A stretch of DNA of 64,000 nucleotides from Citrobacter braakii (GTDB lineage: Bacteria > Pseudomonadota > Gammaproteobacteria > Enterobacterales > Enterobacteriaceae): positions 124,001-188,000 of the forward strand of contig NZ_NAEW01000004.1 in assembly GCF_002075345.1 (NCBI RefSeq), written 5' to 3'. The position numbers and the translations under genes are program-made. Every line of letters starts with the position of its first letter. The first letter of the stretch is position 1. Under the pieces are notes generated by a model, which saw nothing but the letters and a program-made list of their open reading frames with translations, made no database searches and was not told the origin of the DNA. Of the stretch, positions 1 through 12,444 are shown piece after piece.

Positions 1-1887
1 GTTCGTTTCAATCGGCAGATTGCGACGAATTTGCGCATTCACCAGATCTTCAACGGCACGGATTTCAGCAGGCTTCATAGCTTCAGTATGAGAGAAGTCG
101 AAGCGCAGCACTTTATCGTTAACCAACGAGCCTTTCTGTGCCACATGCGTGCCCAGTACCTGGCGCAGCGCCGCGTGCATCAGGTGCGTTGCGGAGTGGT
201 TCAAGCGAATGCGCGCACGACGAGCTTCATCAACATCAGCCTGTACTGCATCGCCAATTTTCAGAGAACCCGCAGACAGCTTACCGATGTGACCAATCGC
301 CTGGCCATATTTCTGCGTGTCGCTCACGGCAAACGCGAAGCCTGCGCCTTTCAGTTCACCCTTATCGCCAACCTGACCACCAGATTCCGCATAGAACGGA
401 GTCTGATCCAGTACGACAACTGCGTCCTGACCTGCGTTAATTGCGTCTACCGCTTTACCATCAACAAACAGCGCGGTCACTTTGCCGTTAAGTTCCAGGT
501 GTTCGTAGCCTTTAAATTCAGAGGCGCCATCAACACGAATCATCGCATTGTAGTCTGCGCCAAAGCCGCTGGCTTCACGTGCGCGACGGCGCTGTTCTTC
601 CATTGCAGCTTCAAAGCCCGCTTCGTCAACCTTAATGTTGCGCTCGCGGCAAACGTCCGCCGTCAGGTCAACCGGGAAACCGTAGGTGTCATACAGACGG
701 AATGCGGTTTCGCCATCCAGTGTATCGCCGGACAGTTTTGCCAGTTCTTCATCCAGCAGCGCCAGACCACGCTCCAGTGTACGCGCAAACTGCTCTTCTT
801 CGGTTTTCAGAACATGCTCAACCATAGCCTGCTGACGCTTCAGTTCTTCACCTGCGGAGCCCATGACGTCCACCAGCGGACCAACCAGCTTGTAGAAGAA
901 GGTATCCTTCGCGCCCAGCATGTTGCCATGACGCACCGCGCGACGAATGATACGACGCAGCACATAACCACGGTTTTCATTCGACGGGACAACGCCATCG
1001 GCAATCAGGAATGCACAGGAACGGATATGGTCAGCGATAACGCGCAGCGACTTGTTGCTCAGATCGGTCGCGCCGGTGACTTTCGCCACGGACTCAATCA
1101 GTGAACGGAACAGGTCGATTTCATAGTTGGAATTAACGTGTTGCAGCACGGCCGCAATACGCTCAAGGCCCATACCGGTATCCACGGACGGCTTCGGCAG
1201 CGGTTCCATGGTACCGTCAGCCTGACGGTTGAACTGCATGAAGACGATGTTCCAGATCTCAATGTAGCGATCGCCATCTTCTTCTGCGCTTCCCGGAGGG
1301 CCACCCCAAATGTGGTCGCCATGGTCGTAGAAAATTTCGGTGCACGGACCGCAAGGGCCGGTATCACCCATCTGCCAGAAGTTGTCGGAAGCATAAGCCG
1401 CGCCTTTGTTATCACCGATACGGATGATACGTTCGCGCGGAATGCCGACTTCTTTTTCCCAGATTTCATAGGCTTCATCGTCAGTTTCATAGACGGTGAC
1501 CCACAGACGCTCTTTTGGCAGGGCAAACCAGTTTTCACCGGTCAGCAGTTCCCATGCGTATTGAATAGCATCATGTTTGAAATAATCGCCGAAGCTGAAG
1601 TTGCCCAGCATTTCGAAGAAAGTATGGTGACGTGCAGTGTAACCGACGTTTTCCAGGTCGTTGTGCTTACCGCCCGCCCGCACGCAACGTTGCGAGGTGG
1701 TTGCGCGGGAATAATTACGCTTGTCGAGGCCAAGGAACACATCCTTGAACTGGTTCATCCCGGCGTTGGTAAACAACAAAGTAGGGTCATTGTTCGGTAC
1801 CAGGGAGCTGCTGGCAACTACCTGATGTCCTTTACTATGGAAAAAATCGAGAAACGCCTGACGGATCTCAGCGGTGCTCTTGCTCAT
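1..1887 (-). CDS. alaS: Alanine--tRNA ligase, N-terminal 629 codons (cut by the window edge)
   Basis: Class II aminoacyl-tRNA synthetase that charges tRNA-Ala in the cytoplasm. The reading frame starts at an ATG at 1887 ([16 protein letters not shown]) with an AGGA ribosome site a few bases upstream. It runs without a stop to base 1, so about 70% of the roughly 875-residue protein is visible. The catalytic half is at the N-terminus ([19 protein letters not shown], then [17 protein letters not shown]). Near the left edge lies the editing-domain zinc motif HSATH, which is used to clear mischarged Ser/Gly-tRNA-Ala. It follows recX in the same direction, as in E. coli. No lesion is seen. Confidence 0.97.
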   Translation of the reverse strand, partial: MSKSTAEIRQAFLDFFHSKGHQVVASSSLVPNNDPTLLFTNAGMNQFKDVFLGLDKRNYSRATTSQRCVRAGGKHNDLENVGYTARHHTFFEMLGNFSFGDYFKHDAIQYAWELLTGENWFALPKERLWVTVYETDDEAYEIWEKEVGIPRERIIRIGDNKGAAYASDNFWQMGDTGPCGPCTEIFYDHGDHIWGGPPGSAEEDGDRYIEIWNIVFMQFNRQADGTMEPLPKPSVDTGMGLERIAAVLQHVNSNYEIDLFRSLIESVAKVTGATDLSNKSLRVIADHIRSCAFLIADGVVPSNENRGYVLRRIIRRAVRHGNMLGAKDTFFYKLVGPLVDVMGSAGEELKRQQAMVEHVLKTEEEQFARTLERGLALLDEELAKLSGDTLDGETAFRLYDTYGFPVDLTADVCRERNIKVDEAGFEAAMEEQRRRAREASGFGADYNAMIRVDGASEFKGYEHLELNGKVTALFVDGKAVDAINAGQDAVVVLDQTPFYAESGGQVGDKGELKGAGFAFAVSDTQKYGQAIGHIGKLSAGSLKIGDAVQADVDEARRARIRLNHSATHLMHAALRQVLGTHVAQKGSLVNDKVLRFDFSHTEAMKPAEIRAVEDLVNAQIRRNLPIETN

Positions 1888-2015
1888 AATTATCCTGAAG
1901 AAATCAAGCTAACGAAATGTCATTACCAGCATCGGCACGTAAACTGCGCCTCTGGCAATCGAAAAGTGGGAATAAGATAAGTTTTCTTTACTGGGAAGTA
2001 AAATCCCGTATGCGC

Positions 2016-2516
2016 TCAATCGTCAAAATTTCGCCATATTGCCTGAATATCTTCCATCAGATAGCCACGGTAGAGCAAAAAGCGCTGGACCTTTACCTTA
2101 TCTGAAAAATCTACAGGTAAAGGTTCTCCGTATTTACGAATGGCCTGTGCGCGCGCAAGTGCTGCCCAGTCAATTTCGCACTCGCGCATGGCTCGTTCAA
2201 CGGCTTCACGCGAAATCCCTTTTTGGTTTAATTCCTGACGCACGCGCGCGGGTCCATAACCTTTACGGCTACGGCTGGAGATAAACTGCTGAACGAAGCG
2301 GTCATCATCCAGATAACGACTTTCAATACACCAGGCGATAACCTTGTCGTAATCCTCCGGCGTTGCATCAATGTCTTCCGGTCCATTTTTTCCCATCACC
2401 GGAGCGGCCAGCTTACGCCGCAGTTCCTGCTCGCTGTGATCGCGCATCGCCAGTATACGTACAGCGCGGTCAAGAAGTCGGGAATAAGCGGAGCGGCGGG
2501 AAGTTGCTTCTGTCAT
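2016..2516 (-). CDS. recX: RecX, regulatory protein of RecA
   Basis: This 166-residue, highly charged alpha-helical protein matches enterobacterial RecX in length and sequence ([20 protein letters not shown] near the start, [12 protein letters not shown] in the middle, [10 protein letters not shown] near the end). RecX caps RecA filaments and inhibits recombinase and coprotease activity. It lies 69 bp downstream of recA on the same strand. A hairpin between them makes recX a partial read-through product of the SOS-induced recA transcript, as known in E. coli. Confidence 0.95.
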   Translation of the reverse strand: MTEATSRRSAYSRLLDRAVRILAMRDHSEQELRRKLAAPVMGKNGPEDIDATPEDYDKVIAWCIESRYLDDDRFVQQFISSRSRKGYGPARVRQELNQKGISREAVERAMRECEIDWAALARAQAIRKYGEPLPVDFSDKVKVQRFLLYRGYLMEDIQAIWRNFDD

Positions 2517-2535
2517 AGTGAGCCTTCAGAAATGG

Positions 2536-2563
2536 AAAAGGGCTGCATGGTATGCAGCCCTTC
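2536..2563 (-). terminator. recA terminator (partial read-through into recX)
   Basis: A perfect 11-bp stem, AAGGGCTGCAT with its complement, encloses a 3-nt loop. It is followed on the minus strand by a run of T (the AAAA at 2536-2539 on the plus strand). It sits between the recA stop and the recX start, where E. coli has an intrinsic terminator with limited read-through. Confidence 0.85.
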
Positions 2564-2585
2564 TATGTGCGATAACGTCAGATTA

Positions 2586-3653
<1,068 letters not shown>

Positions 3654-3718
3654 TTACTCCTGTCATGCCGCTTTCGGGTTAAACCGCGAAACGTGATAGA
3701 TAATGTTCTGTTGGGGCA

Positions 3719-3746
3719 ATTATACTGTATGCTCATACAGTATCAA
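3719..3746 (-). promoter_or_regulatory. recA promoter with LexA (SOS) box
   Basis: On the minus strand a -35 TTGATA (3741-3746) and a -10 TATAAT (3719-3724) are separated by 16 bp. The spacer and its flanks form the LexA operator at 3723-3742, with CTG at 3725-3727, a 10-bp gap and CAG at 3738-3740, so LexA would occlude polymerase. The stop codon of pncC (3743-3745) lies inside the -35 hexamer, so the two genes abut with no spare sequence. Confidence 0.95.
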
Positions 3747-4240
3747 GTATTTTGTAGAAATTGTTGCCACAGGGTTTGTAACGCGTAGGCGGTCGCCTGT
3801 CGACGTACCGCATCGCGATCGCCGCTGAAGCATTCCCGGCGAGTAATCCCCTCGCCGCTCGCGCTGGCAAAAGCGAACCATACCGTCCCCACGGGCTTTT
3901 CTTCACTGCCGCCATCTGGCCCCGCAATACCGCTAATCGAAACAGCGAAATGCGCGTGGGCCGCTTTTAGCGCGCCAATCGCCATCTCCACCACCACAGG
4001 TTCGCTCACCGCCCCATGCTGGACCAGCGTCTCTTCGCGCACGCCAATCATCTGCGCTTTGGCTTCATTGCTGTAGGTCACAAACCCGCGCTCAAACCAG
4101 GCGGAGCTGCCGGCAATATCCGTAATTGCTTTGGCTACCCAGCCGCCGGTGCAGGATTCCGCCGTCGTCACGGTTGCCCCGCGCGCTTTCAACGCCAGGC
4201 CAACCTGCTCGCTTAACTGCATCAGTTCACTGTCGGTCAT
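3743..4240 (-). CDS. pncC: Nicotinamide-nucleotide amidohydrolase PncC
   Basis: This 165-residue CinA C-terminal-domain protein (formerly YgaD) deamidates NMN to NaMN in pyridine-nucleotide salvage. The family signature is visible: TTAESCTGGWVAKAITDIAGSS near residues 24-45 and the SGIAGPDGG loop around residues 104-112. Length matches the stand-alone E. coli enzyme. It is upstream of recA on the same strand, and its last codon overlaps the recA -35 element. An ATG at 4240 gives the conserved start MTDSELMQL. Confidence 0.95.
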   Translation of the reverse strand: MTDSELMQLSEQVGLALKARGATVTTAESCTGGWVAKAITDIAGSSAWFERGFVTYSNEAKAQMIGVREETLVQHGAVSEPVVVEMAIGALKAAHAHFAVSISGIAGPDGGSEEKPVGTVWFAFASASGEGITRRECFSGDRDAVRRQATAYALQTLWQQFLQNT

Positions 4241-4390
4241 TTCAGCCTCTGTCAGTTAAAAAAATATGCCGGACAAGATAGCACTTTCATAACCAAGATG
4301 GGGATGAGGAGACAATTTTACGAGGGGCATTCAGAAAATAGATAAACCGCATTCAAAAGAGTACCGGATAACGCACCAGGATAGCGTATT

Positions 4391-4420
4391 CGGTCTACAA
4401 GGAATTGCCCCTGTAGACCG
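4391..4420. terminator. Inverted repeat downstream of mltB, probable transcription end
   Basis: CGGTCTACA and its complement flank a short centre. With one mismatch the stem extends to 12 bp around a 6-nt loop. It begins 11 bp after the mltB stop codon. No clear T-run follows on either strand, so it may be a 3'-end stabilising hairpin rather than an intrinsic terminator. Confidence 0.5.
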
Positions 4421-4431
4421 ATAACAAATGA

Positions 4432-5511
4432 TTACTGCACGCGCGCCAGCGCGACCGCCTGACCCAATTGCCACACGGCCATGGCATAGTGGGTACTGTG
4501 GTTATAGCGGGTGATGGTGTAGAAGTTCGGCAGTCCATACCAATACTGATAACCGGTACCGATATCCAGTCGCAGCAGGCTGGCCTGCTGATGATTCCCC
4601 AATGACTGCTGCGGCGTCAGGCCCGCGGCGGCAAGTTGAGAAATGCTGTACTGGGTTTTAAAGCCGTTCGCCAGCCCAGGCGCCTGGCCATTCGCCGGAA
4701 CCGCAACCATATCGCCTTTCACCCAACCGTGGCCTTTGAAATAGTTCGCCACGCTACCGATAGCATCAACCGGATCCCACAGGTTAATGTGACCATCGCC
4801 ATTGAAATCAACGGCATATTGTTTATAGGAAGATGGCATAAATTGGCCGTAGCCCATCGCCCCTGCGAAAGAACCTTTCAAATCGAGCGGATCGTCGCTT
4901 TCATCTCGCGCCATTAGCAGGAAGGTTTCCAGTTCACCAGAGAAATATTCCGCGCGACGAGGATAGTTAAACGACAACGTCGCCAGCGCATCCAGAATCC
5001 GCGTTTTACCCATCACGCGGCCCCAGCGAGTCTCTACGCCAATAATGCCAACGATAATTTCCGGCGGTACGCCGTAGACCTGCCATGCACGGTTCAGCGC
5101 ATCTTCATATTGGTTCCAGAAGGCCACACCGTTTTGTACGTTATCCGGAGTGATGAACTGTTTACGATACCGCAGCCATGCACCGTTAGGTCCGGCTGGC
5201 GGTTGAGTCGTCGGCGCCTGGCGGTCCATCAAACGCAATACCGAGTCCAGACGCTTGGCCTGCGACAGGATCTCCTGCAACTGCTGGCGGTCAAAGCCGT
5301 GCTTATTCACCATTTTCTCGATGAACTGCTGCGCGTTCGGATTATTGGCAAAATCGCCGCCCGTTTGCATGACATTGTGCTGTGGCTCAAGCAGGAAGCC
5401 GCCGGATGGCGTACCCGTAGTCGTTTGAGTCTCTGAAGGTTTAGGTTTGCTGCTACAAGCAGCAAGCAATACGAAAAGGGGAAGTAACGCTACATAACGA
5501 CGCTTGAACAT
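4432..5511 (-). CDS. mltB: Membrane-bound lytic murein transglycosylase B
   Basis: This 359-residue outer-membrane lipoprotein cleaves the MurNAc-GlcNAc bond of peptidoglycan to give 1,6-anhydro ends. The start at 5511 gives MFKRRYVALLPLFVLLAAC, a lipoprotein signal with lipobox LAAC and acylated Cys19. A longer upstream frame (to 5652) lacks this logic and was rejected. The catalytic Glu lies in IGVETRWGRVMG, and the MltB/SLT_2 fold motifs GAMGYGQFMPSSY and DPVDAIGSVANY follow. It is divergent from the srl operon, and length agrees with E. coli MltB (361 residues). Confidence 0.96.
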   Translation of the reverse strand: MFKRRYVALLPLFVLLAACSSKPKPSETQTTTGTPSGGFLLEPQHNVMQTGGDFANNPNAQQFIEKMVNKHGFDRQQLQEILSQAKRLDSVLRLMDRQAPTTQPPAGPNGAWLRYRKQFITPDNVQNGVAFWNQYEDALNRAWQVYGVPPEIIVGIIGVETRWGRVMGKTRILDALATLSFNYPRRAEYFSGELETFLLMARDESDDPLDLKGSFAGAMGYGQFMPSSYKQYAVDFNGDGHINLWDPVDAIGSVANYFKGHGWVKGDMVAVPANGQAPGLANGFKTQYSISQLAAAGLTPQQSLGNHQQASLLRLDIGTGYQYWYGLPNFYTITRYNHSTHYAMAVWQLGQAVALARVQ

Positions 5512-5685
5512 GAGACATCCATTAAACAAATTCAGCCTGGGAGAAGTATGGTAAAGCATCCTCCGCCACACAAGGAAGCAGTAGTCGCTCTCCTTCACAG
5601 AATTTCCCCCCTCTTGCACTCCTGACCGGCACATTTGCGCGTTCTCACGCACAATCTTTCAAATTAAAATATTTACCTTTCATTT

Positions 5686-5701
5686 TGCGATCAAAATAAC
5701 A
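5686..5701 (+). promoter_or_regulatory. CRP site upstream of srlA
   Basis: TGCGA, six bases, TAACA is a moderate match to the CRP consensus TGTGA-N6-TCACA. It lies about 80 bp upstream of the srlA start. The E. coli srl operon is catabolite-controlled through CRP and locally controlled by SrlR and SrlM. An AGGAGAG ribosome site precedes the srlA ATG. Confidence 0.6.
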
Positions 5702-5751
5702 CTTTTAAATCTTTCGATCTGATTAAAATTAGTTACCGTTTGGCAAGATAA

Positions 5752-7307
<1,556 letters not shown>

Positions 7308-7320
7308 GAGGCACTCAAAA

Positions 7321-7683
7321 ATGACCGTGATTTATGAAACCACCATCACCCGCATCGGCCAGAGCGCCCCGGATGCACTCTGCGACCAGATGCTAATTAC
7401 CTTTCGTGAAGGCGCGCCTGCGGATATCGAAGAATTTTGCTTCATCCATTGCCATGGGGAGCTGAACGGCTCTTTGCAGGCTGGGATCCAATTTGAGCTA
7501 GGCCAGCATCACTACCCGGTCACAGCCGTTGGCAGCGTGGCGGAACAAAACTTACGTGAACTGGGGCATATCACTCTGCGTTTTGACGGACTGAGTGAAG
7601 CGGAATTTCCCGGCACCGTACACGTTGCGGGCCCCGTACCGGACGGTATCGCACCGGGCTGTATTTTGAAGTTTATTGCTTAA
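7321..7683 (+). CDS. srlB: Glucitol/sorbitol PTS EIIA component
   Basis: This 120-residue soluble phosphocarrier relays phosphate from HPr to SrlE. The ATG at 7321 is used because it lies 13 bp after the srlE stop with an AGAGG site and gives the family start MTVIYETTITRIG. A longer frame beginning inside srlE is not needed. The phospho-acceptor His is expected in the CFIHCHGELNG segment. E. coli SrlB is 123 residues. Confidence 0.95.
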   Translation: MTVIYETTITRIGQSAPDALCDQMLITFREGAPADIEEFCFIHCHGELNGSLQAGIQFELGQHHYPVTAVGSVAEQNLRELGHITLRFDGLSEAEFPGTVHVAGPVPDGIAPGCILKFIA

Positions 7684-7700
7684 GATTTAAGGAGATAAAG

Positions 7701-8480
7701 ATGAATCAGGTTGCCGTTGTCATTGGTGGAGGCCAGACCCTGGGGGCATTCCTTTGCCGTGGGCTTGCGACAGAAGGGTACCGCGTCGCGGTGGTGGATA
7801 TCCAAAGCGATAAAGCCGCCAACGTCGCGCAGGAAATTAACGCCGAGTTTGGCGAAGGCACCGCCTACGGTTTTGGCGCTGATGCCACCAGCGAACAGAG
7901 TGTGCTGGCGCTGTCGCGCGGAGTGGATGAAATATTTGGCCGCGTCGATCTGCTGGTTTACAGCGCGGGTATCGCAAAAGCCGCGTTTATCAGCGACTTT
8001 CAGCTTGGGGATTTCGACCGCTCGCTGCAGGTGAATCTGGTCGGCTACTTCCTCTGCGCACGTGAATTTTCACGCCTGATGATCCGCGATGGCGTCCAGG
8101 GACGCATTATCCAGATCAACTCCAAATCAGGGAAAGTGGGCAGTAAACACAACTCAGGCTATAGCGCGGCAAAATTTGGCGGCGTAGGTTTAACCCAGTC
8201 GCTGGCGCTGGATCTGGCAGAGTACGGGATCACCGTGCATTCACTGATGCTCGGCAATCTGCTGAAATCACCGATGTTCCAGTCATTATTACCGCAATAT
8301 GCGACCAAGCTTGGCCTTAAGCCAGACGAAGTCGAGCAGTACTACATTGATAAGGTTCCACTTAAGCGCGGCTGCGATTATCAGGACGTGCTGAACATGC
8401 TGCTGTTTTACGCCAGCCCGAAAGCCTCTTACTGCACCGGTCAGTCCATTAACGTGACCGGTGGTCAGGTGATGTTCTAA
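7701..8480 (+). CDS. srlD: Sorbitol-6-phosphate 2-dehydrogenase
   Basis: This 259-residue short-chain dehydrogenase oxidises sorbitol 6-phosphate to fructose 6-phosphate with NAD+. The nucleotide-binding glycine motif (VVIGGGQTLGAFLC) is at residues 6-19, the NxAG-type element is LVYSAGIAKA, and the catalytic Tyr-Lys pair is in SGYSAAKFGG. An AAGGAG site precedes the ATG. It is the last enzyme gene before the BIME that separates the regulatory genes of the operon. Confidence 0.97.
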   Translation: MNQVAVVIGGGQTLGAFLCRGLATEGYRVAVVDIQSDKAANVAQEINAEFGEGTAYGFGADATSEQSVLALSRGVDEIFGRVDLLVYSAGIAKAAFISDFQLGDFDRSLQVNLVGYFLCAREFSRLMIRDGVQGRIIQINSKSGKVGSKHNSGYSAAKFGGVGLTQSLALDLAEYGITVHSLMLGNLLKSPMFQSLLPQYATKLGLKPDEVEQYYIDKVPLKRGCDYQDVLNMLLFYASPKASYCTGQSINVTGGQVMF

Positions 8481-8489
8481 GAAACATGA

Positions 8490-8561
8490 TTGCCCGGTGG
8501 CGCTGCGCTTACCGGGCCTACACACATCTGTGTCGGATAAGGCACAGCCGCCATCCGGCAA
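8490..8561. repeat. REP/BIME element between srlD and srlM
   Basis: Two REP-type palindromes in opposite orientation: GCCCGGTGGCGCTGCGCTT...GGGC, then GGATAAGGC..GCCGCCATCCGG. This is the Y-Z2 pair arrangement of enterobacterial BIMEs. It lies within the srl operon between the structural and regulatory genes and may stabilise the upstream mRNA. Confidence 0.85.
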
Positions 8562-8578
8562 AATCAAAGGAGCACATT

Positions 8579-8938
8579 ATGGTTTCCGCACTGATTACCG
8601 TCGCCGCTATCGCCTGGTGCCTGCAACTGGCGCTCGGTGGCTGGCAAATATCCCGCTTTAACCGGGCGTTTGATCAACTCTGCCAGCGGGGTCGGGTTGG
8701 CGTAGGTCGTTCCGGTGGACGGTTTAAACCCCGCGTGGTGGTCGCCATCGCGCTGGATGAACAGCAGCGGGTTACCGATTCGTTATTTATGAAAGGTCTT
8801 ACTGTATTTGCCAGGCCCGGTAAAATTGCCACGATAATGGGCAAACATCTTGATGATTTACAGCCTGATGTGATCTTTCCCCATGATCCGTTAGCGCAGA
8901 ATGCACTATCATTGGCGCTTAAACTGAAACATGGATAA
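8579..8938 (+). CDS. srlM: Glucitol operon activator protein SrlM (GutM)
   Basis: A 119-residue protein with one N-terminal hydrophobic segment (LITVAAIAWCLQLALGGWQ, residues 5-23), then a basic region and a small globular domain. It matches E. coli GutM, the glucitol operon activator. The ATG at 8579 follows an AAAGGAGC site just outside the BIME. Together with SrlR it forms the activator/repressor pair of the operon. Confidence 0.93.
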   Translation: MVSALITVAAIAWCLQLALGGWQISRFNRAFDQLCQRGRVGVGRSGGRFKPRVVVAIALDEQQRVTDSLFMKGLTVFARPGKIATIMGKHLDDLQPDVIFPHDPLAQNALSLALKLKHG

Positions 8939-9008
8939 TTTCGTTGTGAATGCTAATAGCTTGCGAAATTATCATTTTGCAACCTATTAAGTCAGGGTAA
9001 TCACGCCT

Positions 9009-9782
9009 ATGAAACCTCGTCAGCGACAGGCGGCCATACTGGAGCACCTGCAAAAGCAGGGAAAATGCTCGGTTGAAGAACTGGCCCACTACTTTGACAC
9101 AACCGGCACGACCATTCGCAAAGACCTGGTCATTCTGGAGAATGCCGGAACCGTCATTCGTACCTATGGCGGCGTGGTATTAAATAAAGACGAATCCGAC
9201 CCGCCAATCGATCACAAAACGCTAATCAATACGCATAAAAAAGAGCAGATTGCCGAAGCCGCCGTCCGTTTTATTCACGATGGCGACTCGATTATTCTGG
9301 ATGCGGGCAGCACCGTATTGCAGATGGTGCCGATGCTCACCCGCTTTAGCAACATCACCGTCATGACCAACAGTCTGCACATTGTTAACGCCCTTTCAGA
9401 GCTGGACAACGAGCAAACTATCCTGATGCCCGGCGGGACCTTTCGCAAAAAATCTGCGTCATTTCACGGTCAGTTGGCAGAAAACGCCTTTGAGCAGTTC
9501 AGCTTTGATAAACTCTTCATGGGTACCGACGGCATTGACCTCAATGCCGGCGTGACCACCTTTAATGAGGTGTTTAGCGTCAGTAAAGCGATGTGCAATG
9601 CCGCTCGCGAAGTGATTCTGATGGCTGACTCGTCAAAATTTGGGCGTAAAAGCCCCAATGTTGTGTGCAGTCTGGAAAGCGTCGACAAGCTGATTACCGA
9701 TGCGGGTATCGACCCTGCGTTTCGTCAGGCGCTGGAAGCAAAAGGGATTGAAGTGATCATAACCGGAGAAACCAATGAGTGA
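9009..9782 (+). CDS. srlR: Glucitol operon repressor SrlR (DeoR family)
   Basis: This 257-residue DeoR-family repressor has an N-terminal winged helix-turn-helix ([20 protein letters not shown], then [16 protein letters not shown]). The sugar-phosphate-sensing domain has the family signature DAGSTVLQM near residue 99. It represses srl transcription in the absence of sorbitol 6-phosphate. Its 3' end overlaps gutQ by 8 bp, so the two are co-translated. Confidence 0.96.
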   Translation: MKPRQRQAAILEHLQKQGKCSVEELAHYFDTTGTTIRKDLVILENAGTVIRTYGGVVLNKDESDPPIDHKTLINTHKKEQIAEAAVRFIHDGDSIILDAGSTVLQMVPMLTRFSNITVMTNSLHIVNALSELDNEQTILMPGGTFRKKSASFHGQLAENAFEQFSFDKLFMGTDGIDLNAGVTTFNEVFSVSKAMCNAAREVILMADSSKFGRKSPNVVCSLESVDKLITDAGIDPAFRQALEAKGIEVIITGETNE

Positions 9783-10740
9783 TGCATTACTGAACGCGGG
9801 CCGTCAGACGTTAATGCTGGAGCTACAGGAAGCCAGCCGACTGCCTGAACGACTGGGCGATGATTTTGTCCGCGCCGCCAATACTATCATCCACTGCGAA
9901 GGCAAAGTGATTGTCTCCGGGATTGGCAAATCAGGCCATATTGGCAAAAAAATAGCCGCGACCCTCGCCAGTACCGGCACACCCGCCTTTTTTGTGCATC
10001 CGGCTGAAGCGCTGCACGGCGACTTAGGGATGATTGAAAGCCGTGATGTCATGCTGTTTATTTCCTACTCCGGCGGCGCAAAAGAACTGGATCTCATCAT
10101 TCCGCGCCTGGAAGACAAATCCGTCGCTCTGCTGGCAATGACCGGAAAACCGACCTCACCGCTGGGTTTGGCAGCCAAAGCCGTGCTGGATATTTCCGTT
10201 GAGCGCGAAGCCTGTCCGATGCGCCTGGCACCGACTTCCAGCACCGTGAACACTCTGATGATGGGCGACGCGTTGGCAATCGCCGTGATGCAGGCTCGCG
10301 GCTTTAACGAAGAAGATTTTGCCCGCTCGCATCCGGCGGGTGCGCTGGGCGCTCGTCTGCTAAATAAAGTGCATCATCTGATGCGCCGTGACGATGCCAT
10401 TCCGCAGGTGACGCTCACCACCAGCGTCATGGACGCGATGCTGGAACTAAGCCGTACGGGTCTTGGCCTGGTGGCAGTCTGCGACGACGAGTCGCTGGTG
10501 AAAGGCGTCTTTACCGACGGCGACCTGCGCCGCTGGCTGGTTGGCGGCGGAGCGCTCACCACTCAGGTTAGCGAAGCAATGACCCATAATGGCATTACGC
10601 TGCAGGCGCAGAGCCGCGCCATTGACGCCAAAGAGATCCTGATGAAGCGCAAAATCACTGCCGCACCGGTGGTAGATGAAAACGGTAAACTCACCGGTGC
10701 TATCAACCTGCAGGATTTCTATCAGGCAGGTATTCTCTAA
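9775..10740 (+). CDS. gutQ: Arabinose 5-phosphate isomerase GutQ
   Basis: This 321-residue enzyme interconverts D-ribulose 5-phosphate and D-arabinose 5-phosphate, the Kdo precursor. The SIS (sugar isomerase) domain occupies about residues 35-170 ([34 protein letters not shown]). Two CBS domains follow ([16 protein letters not shown], and [20 protein letters not shown]). It is the last srl operon gene. Its stop codon TAA (10738-10740) overlaps the norR stop on the other strand (10737-10739), so gutQ and norR meet tail to tail with no gap. Confidence 0.96.
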   Translation: MSDALLNAGRQTLMLELQEASRLPERLGDDFVRAANTIIHCEGKVIVSGIGKSGHIGKKIAATLASTGTPAFFVHPAEALHGDLGMIESRDVMLFISYSGGAKELDLIIPRLEDKSVALLAMTGKPTSPLGLAAKAVLDISVEREACPMRLAPTSSTVNTLMMGDALAIAVMQARGFNEEDFARSHPAGALGARLLNKVHHLMRRDDAIPQVTLTTSVMDAMLELSRTGLGLVAVCDDESLVKGVFTDGDLRRWLVGGGALTTQVSEAMTHNGITLQAQSRAIDAKEILMKRKITAAPVVDENGKLTGAINLQDFYQAGIL

Positions 10741-12254
10741 TCCTTCAGCCCCAGACGTTTCGCCAGCCGGTGCAGGTTGGCGACGTCTGTTTCCAGCGCC
10801 CGCGCACTTGCCGCCCAACTGTGATTATTTTGCGCCAACGCCCGGCGGATCATCTCCCGCTGGAATGACTCCGTTGCCTCACGCAGGTTGCGATGCTGCG
10901 GGATCTCCGCAACAACCTCCGCCTGGGGAGCCGGGGTTTCATCCTGCAGGGCAAAATGCTGCGCCTCAAGCACCACTTCATCCCCTGCCCTGGTGGCCCT
11001 TGCCAGAACAACCGCCCGGTGAATGGCATGTTCCAGCTCACGCACGTTCCCGGGCCAGCCATAATTCAACAGATGGCTACGCGCGCCGGGACTTAACACC
11101 ACGCGGGAAAGTCCCAGCCGCAGCCGACATTGTTCGCAAAAATAACCGGCCAGCAGTACCACATCTTCGCCGCGTTCACGAAGGGGCGGGACGGAAAGGG
11201 GAAAGACGCTCAGACGGTGGAACAAATCCGCACGGAAATTCCCGGCCAGCACCTCTTCCCGTAAATCACGGTTCGTTGCCGCCAGCACCCGAACATCCAC
11301 GCGCAGGCTGCGATCGTCACCCACACGCTGAATATCGCCGTACTGCAACACACGTAGCAACTTAGCCTGTAACGCCAGCGAGAGTTCGCCAATCTCATCG
11401 AGAAACAGCGTCCCATTGTCAGCCATTTCAAACTTACCGCTACGATTGCTGATAGCCCCGGTAAAGGCGCCTTTTACGTGACCAAACAGCTCACTTTCCG
11501 CTACGGTTTCCGGCAACGCCGCGCAGTTCAGATACACCAGCGGATTCACCGCGCGCGGCGAACCTTCATGGATAGCCTTAGCTACCAGCTCCTTCCCGGT
11601 CCCCGTTTCGCCGCTAATCAGTACGTTGAGATCGGATCCCGCCACAATCTCAATCTCTTTTTTCAACTGCAGCATATTGGGCGACAGGCCAATCATTTGG
11701 GTTTCAGTCACCTGCTCGAAGGCCGTCGACGAGCCCGGCAACATATTCTGGCTTTCCAGTTGTTCAATCAGCAGCGCATTGCTCAGCGCGCCCGCCGCCA
11801 GCGCGGCAATCAGCCTAAGTTCTTCATCGCTGAAAACATCGAATTGATCGGGCTCCATGCCATCCAGCGTTAACGCGCCAATCAGATTTTGACCGGCGAA
11901 CAGCGGTAAGCCAATGCAGGCGTGTACCTTCAGGCTCTCCTGGCCCGGAATCAGCCCATCGTAAGGGTCTGGCAAATCGCTGTCGGCAGGGAAACGAACC
12001 ACGTCCCCGGCGCGGGCAATCGCCTCTAGACGAGGATGCCCTTCCAGGGTAAAGCGCCTGCCGAGAACGTCCTGCGCCAGCCCATCGATCGCCAGCGGAA
12101 TAAACTGTCGCGACTCATAGCGCAGCAATGCCGACGCGTCGCACTCCAGCACCTGACGCAAGGTGGTTATCAGGCGTTGAAAACGGTCCTGATGTCCAAT
12201 ACCGCTTTGTAATTCAATGGCGATACCCGCCAGCACGTCTACGGAAAAACTCAT
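10737..12254 (-). CDS. norR: Nitric-oxide-responsive sigma-54 activator NorR
   Basis: This 505-residue bacterial enhancer-binding protein has an N-terminal GAF domain, a AAA+ domain and a Fis-type HTH. The GAF domain binds a mononuclear iron that reacts with NO; residues reported as important for the iron site in E. coli are present here at R75, R81, D99 and C113 (HACIGLPLF). The AAA+ core has Walker A GETGTGKE, the sigma-54 loop GAFTGA and Walker B LFLDEIGE. The C-terminal HTH is [20 protein letters not shown]. The ATG at 12254 gives the conserved start [10 protein letters not shown]; a longer frame to 12284 would run into the NorR sites. Confidence 0.97.
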   Translation of the reverse strand: MSFSVDVLAGIAIELQSGIGHQDRFQRLITTLRQVLECDASALLRYESRQFIPLAIDGLAQDVLGRRFTLEGHPRLEAIARAGDVVRFPADSDLPDPYDGLIPGQESLKVHACIGLPLFAGQNLIGALTLDGMEPDQFDVFSDEELRLIAALAAGALSNALLIEQLESQNMLPGSSTAFEQVTETQMIGLSPNMLQLKKEIEIVAGSDLNVLISGETGTGKELVAKAIHEGSPRAVNPLVYLNCAALPETVAESELFGHVKGAFTGAISNRSGKFEMADNGTLFLDEIGELSLALQAKLLRVLQYGDIQRVGDDRSLRVDVRVLAATNRDLREEVLAGNFRADLFHRLSVFPLSVPPLRERGEDVVLLAGYFCEQCRLRLGLSRVVLSPGARSHLLNYGWPGNVRELEHAIHRAVVLARATRAGDEVVLEAQHFALQDETPAPQAEVVAEIPQHRNLREATESFQREMIRRALAQNNHSWAASARALETDVANLHRLAKRLGLKD

Positions 12255-12264
12255 GACGACCTCA

Positions 12265-12324
12265 TTGTCATTTTGACAATTCATATTGTCATATTGACAA
12301 TAAAATGAATAGTCATTTTGACTA
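12265..12324. promoter_or_regulatory. Three NorR enhancer sites
   Basis: Three near-identical palindromes, TTGTCATTTTGACAA (12265-12279), TTGTCATATTGACAA (12286-12300) and TAGTCATTTTGACTA (12310-12324), match the GT-N7-AC NorR consensus. Start-to-start spacing is 21 and 24 bp, consistent with a NorR hexamer assembling on three sites. They lie between norR and norV and upstream of the sigma-54 promoter. Confidence 0.93.
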
Positions 12325-12375
12325 CCACCTTATAGGCATTAAAAAACAAACCCTTTAAAATCAACAAATAAAAAG

Positions 12376-12392
12376 TTGGCACGCAACCTGCA
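12376..12392 (+). promoter_or_regulatory. Sigma-54 promoter of norVW
   Basis: TTGGCACGCAACCTGCA contains the invariant GG and GC separated by 10 bp (GG at 12378-12379, GC at 12390-12391), the -24/-12 signature of RpoN promoters. It lies 52 bp upstream of norV and downstream of the NorR sites. Confidence 0.92.
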
Positions 12393-12444
12393 ATAAGCAA
12401 AACATCTTTTTTAGAAAAACGCTGAATTAATTACTGAGGTTGCT

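Noticed and set aside
31-1104. A 357-codon plus-strand frame at the left edge
   Set aside because: It is antisense to alaS, whose minus-strand frame runs uninterrupted from 1887 to the window edge with canonical alanyl-tRNA synthetase motifs.
5512-5652. A 47-residue N-terminal extension of MltB
   Set aside because: It would bury the lipoprotein signal and lipobox, which begin at the ATG at 5511.
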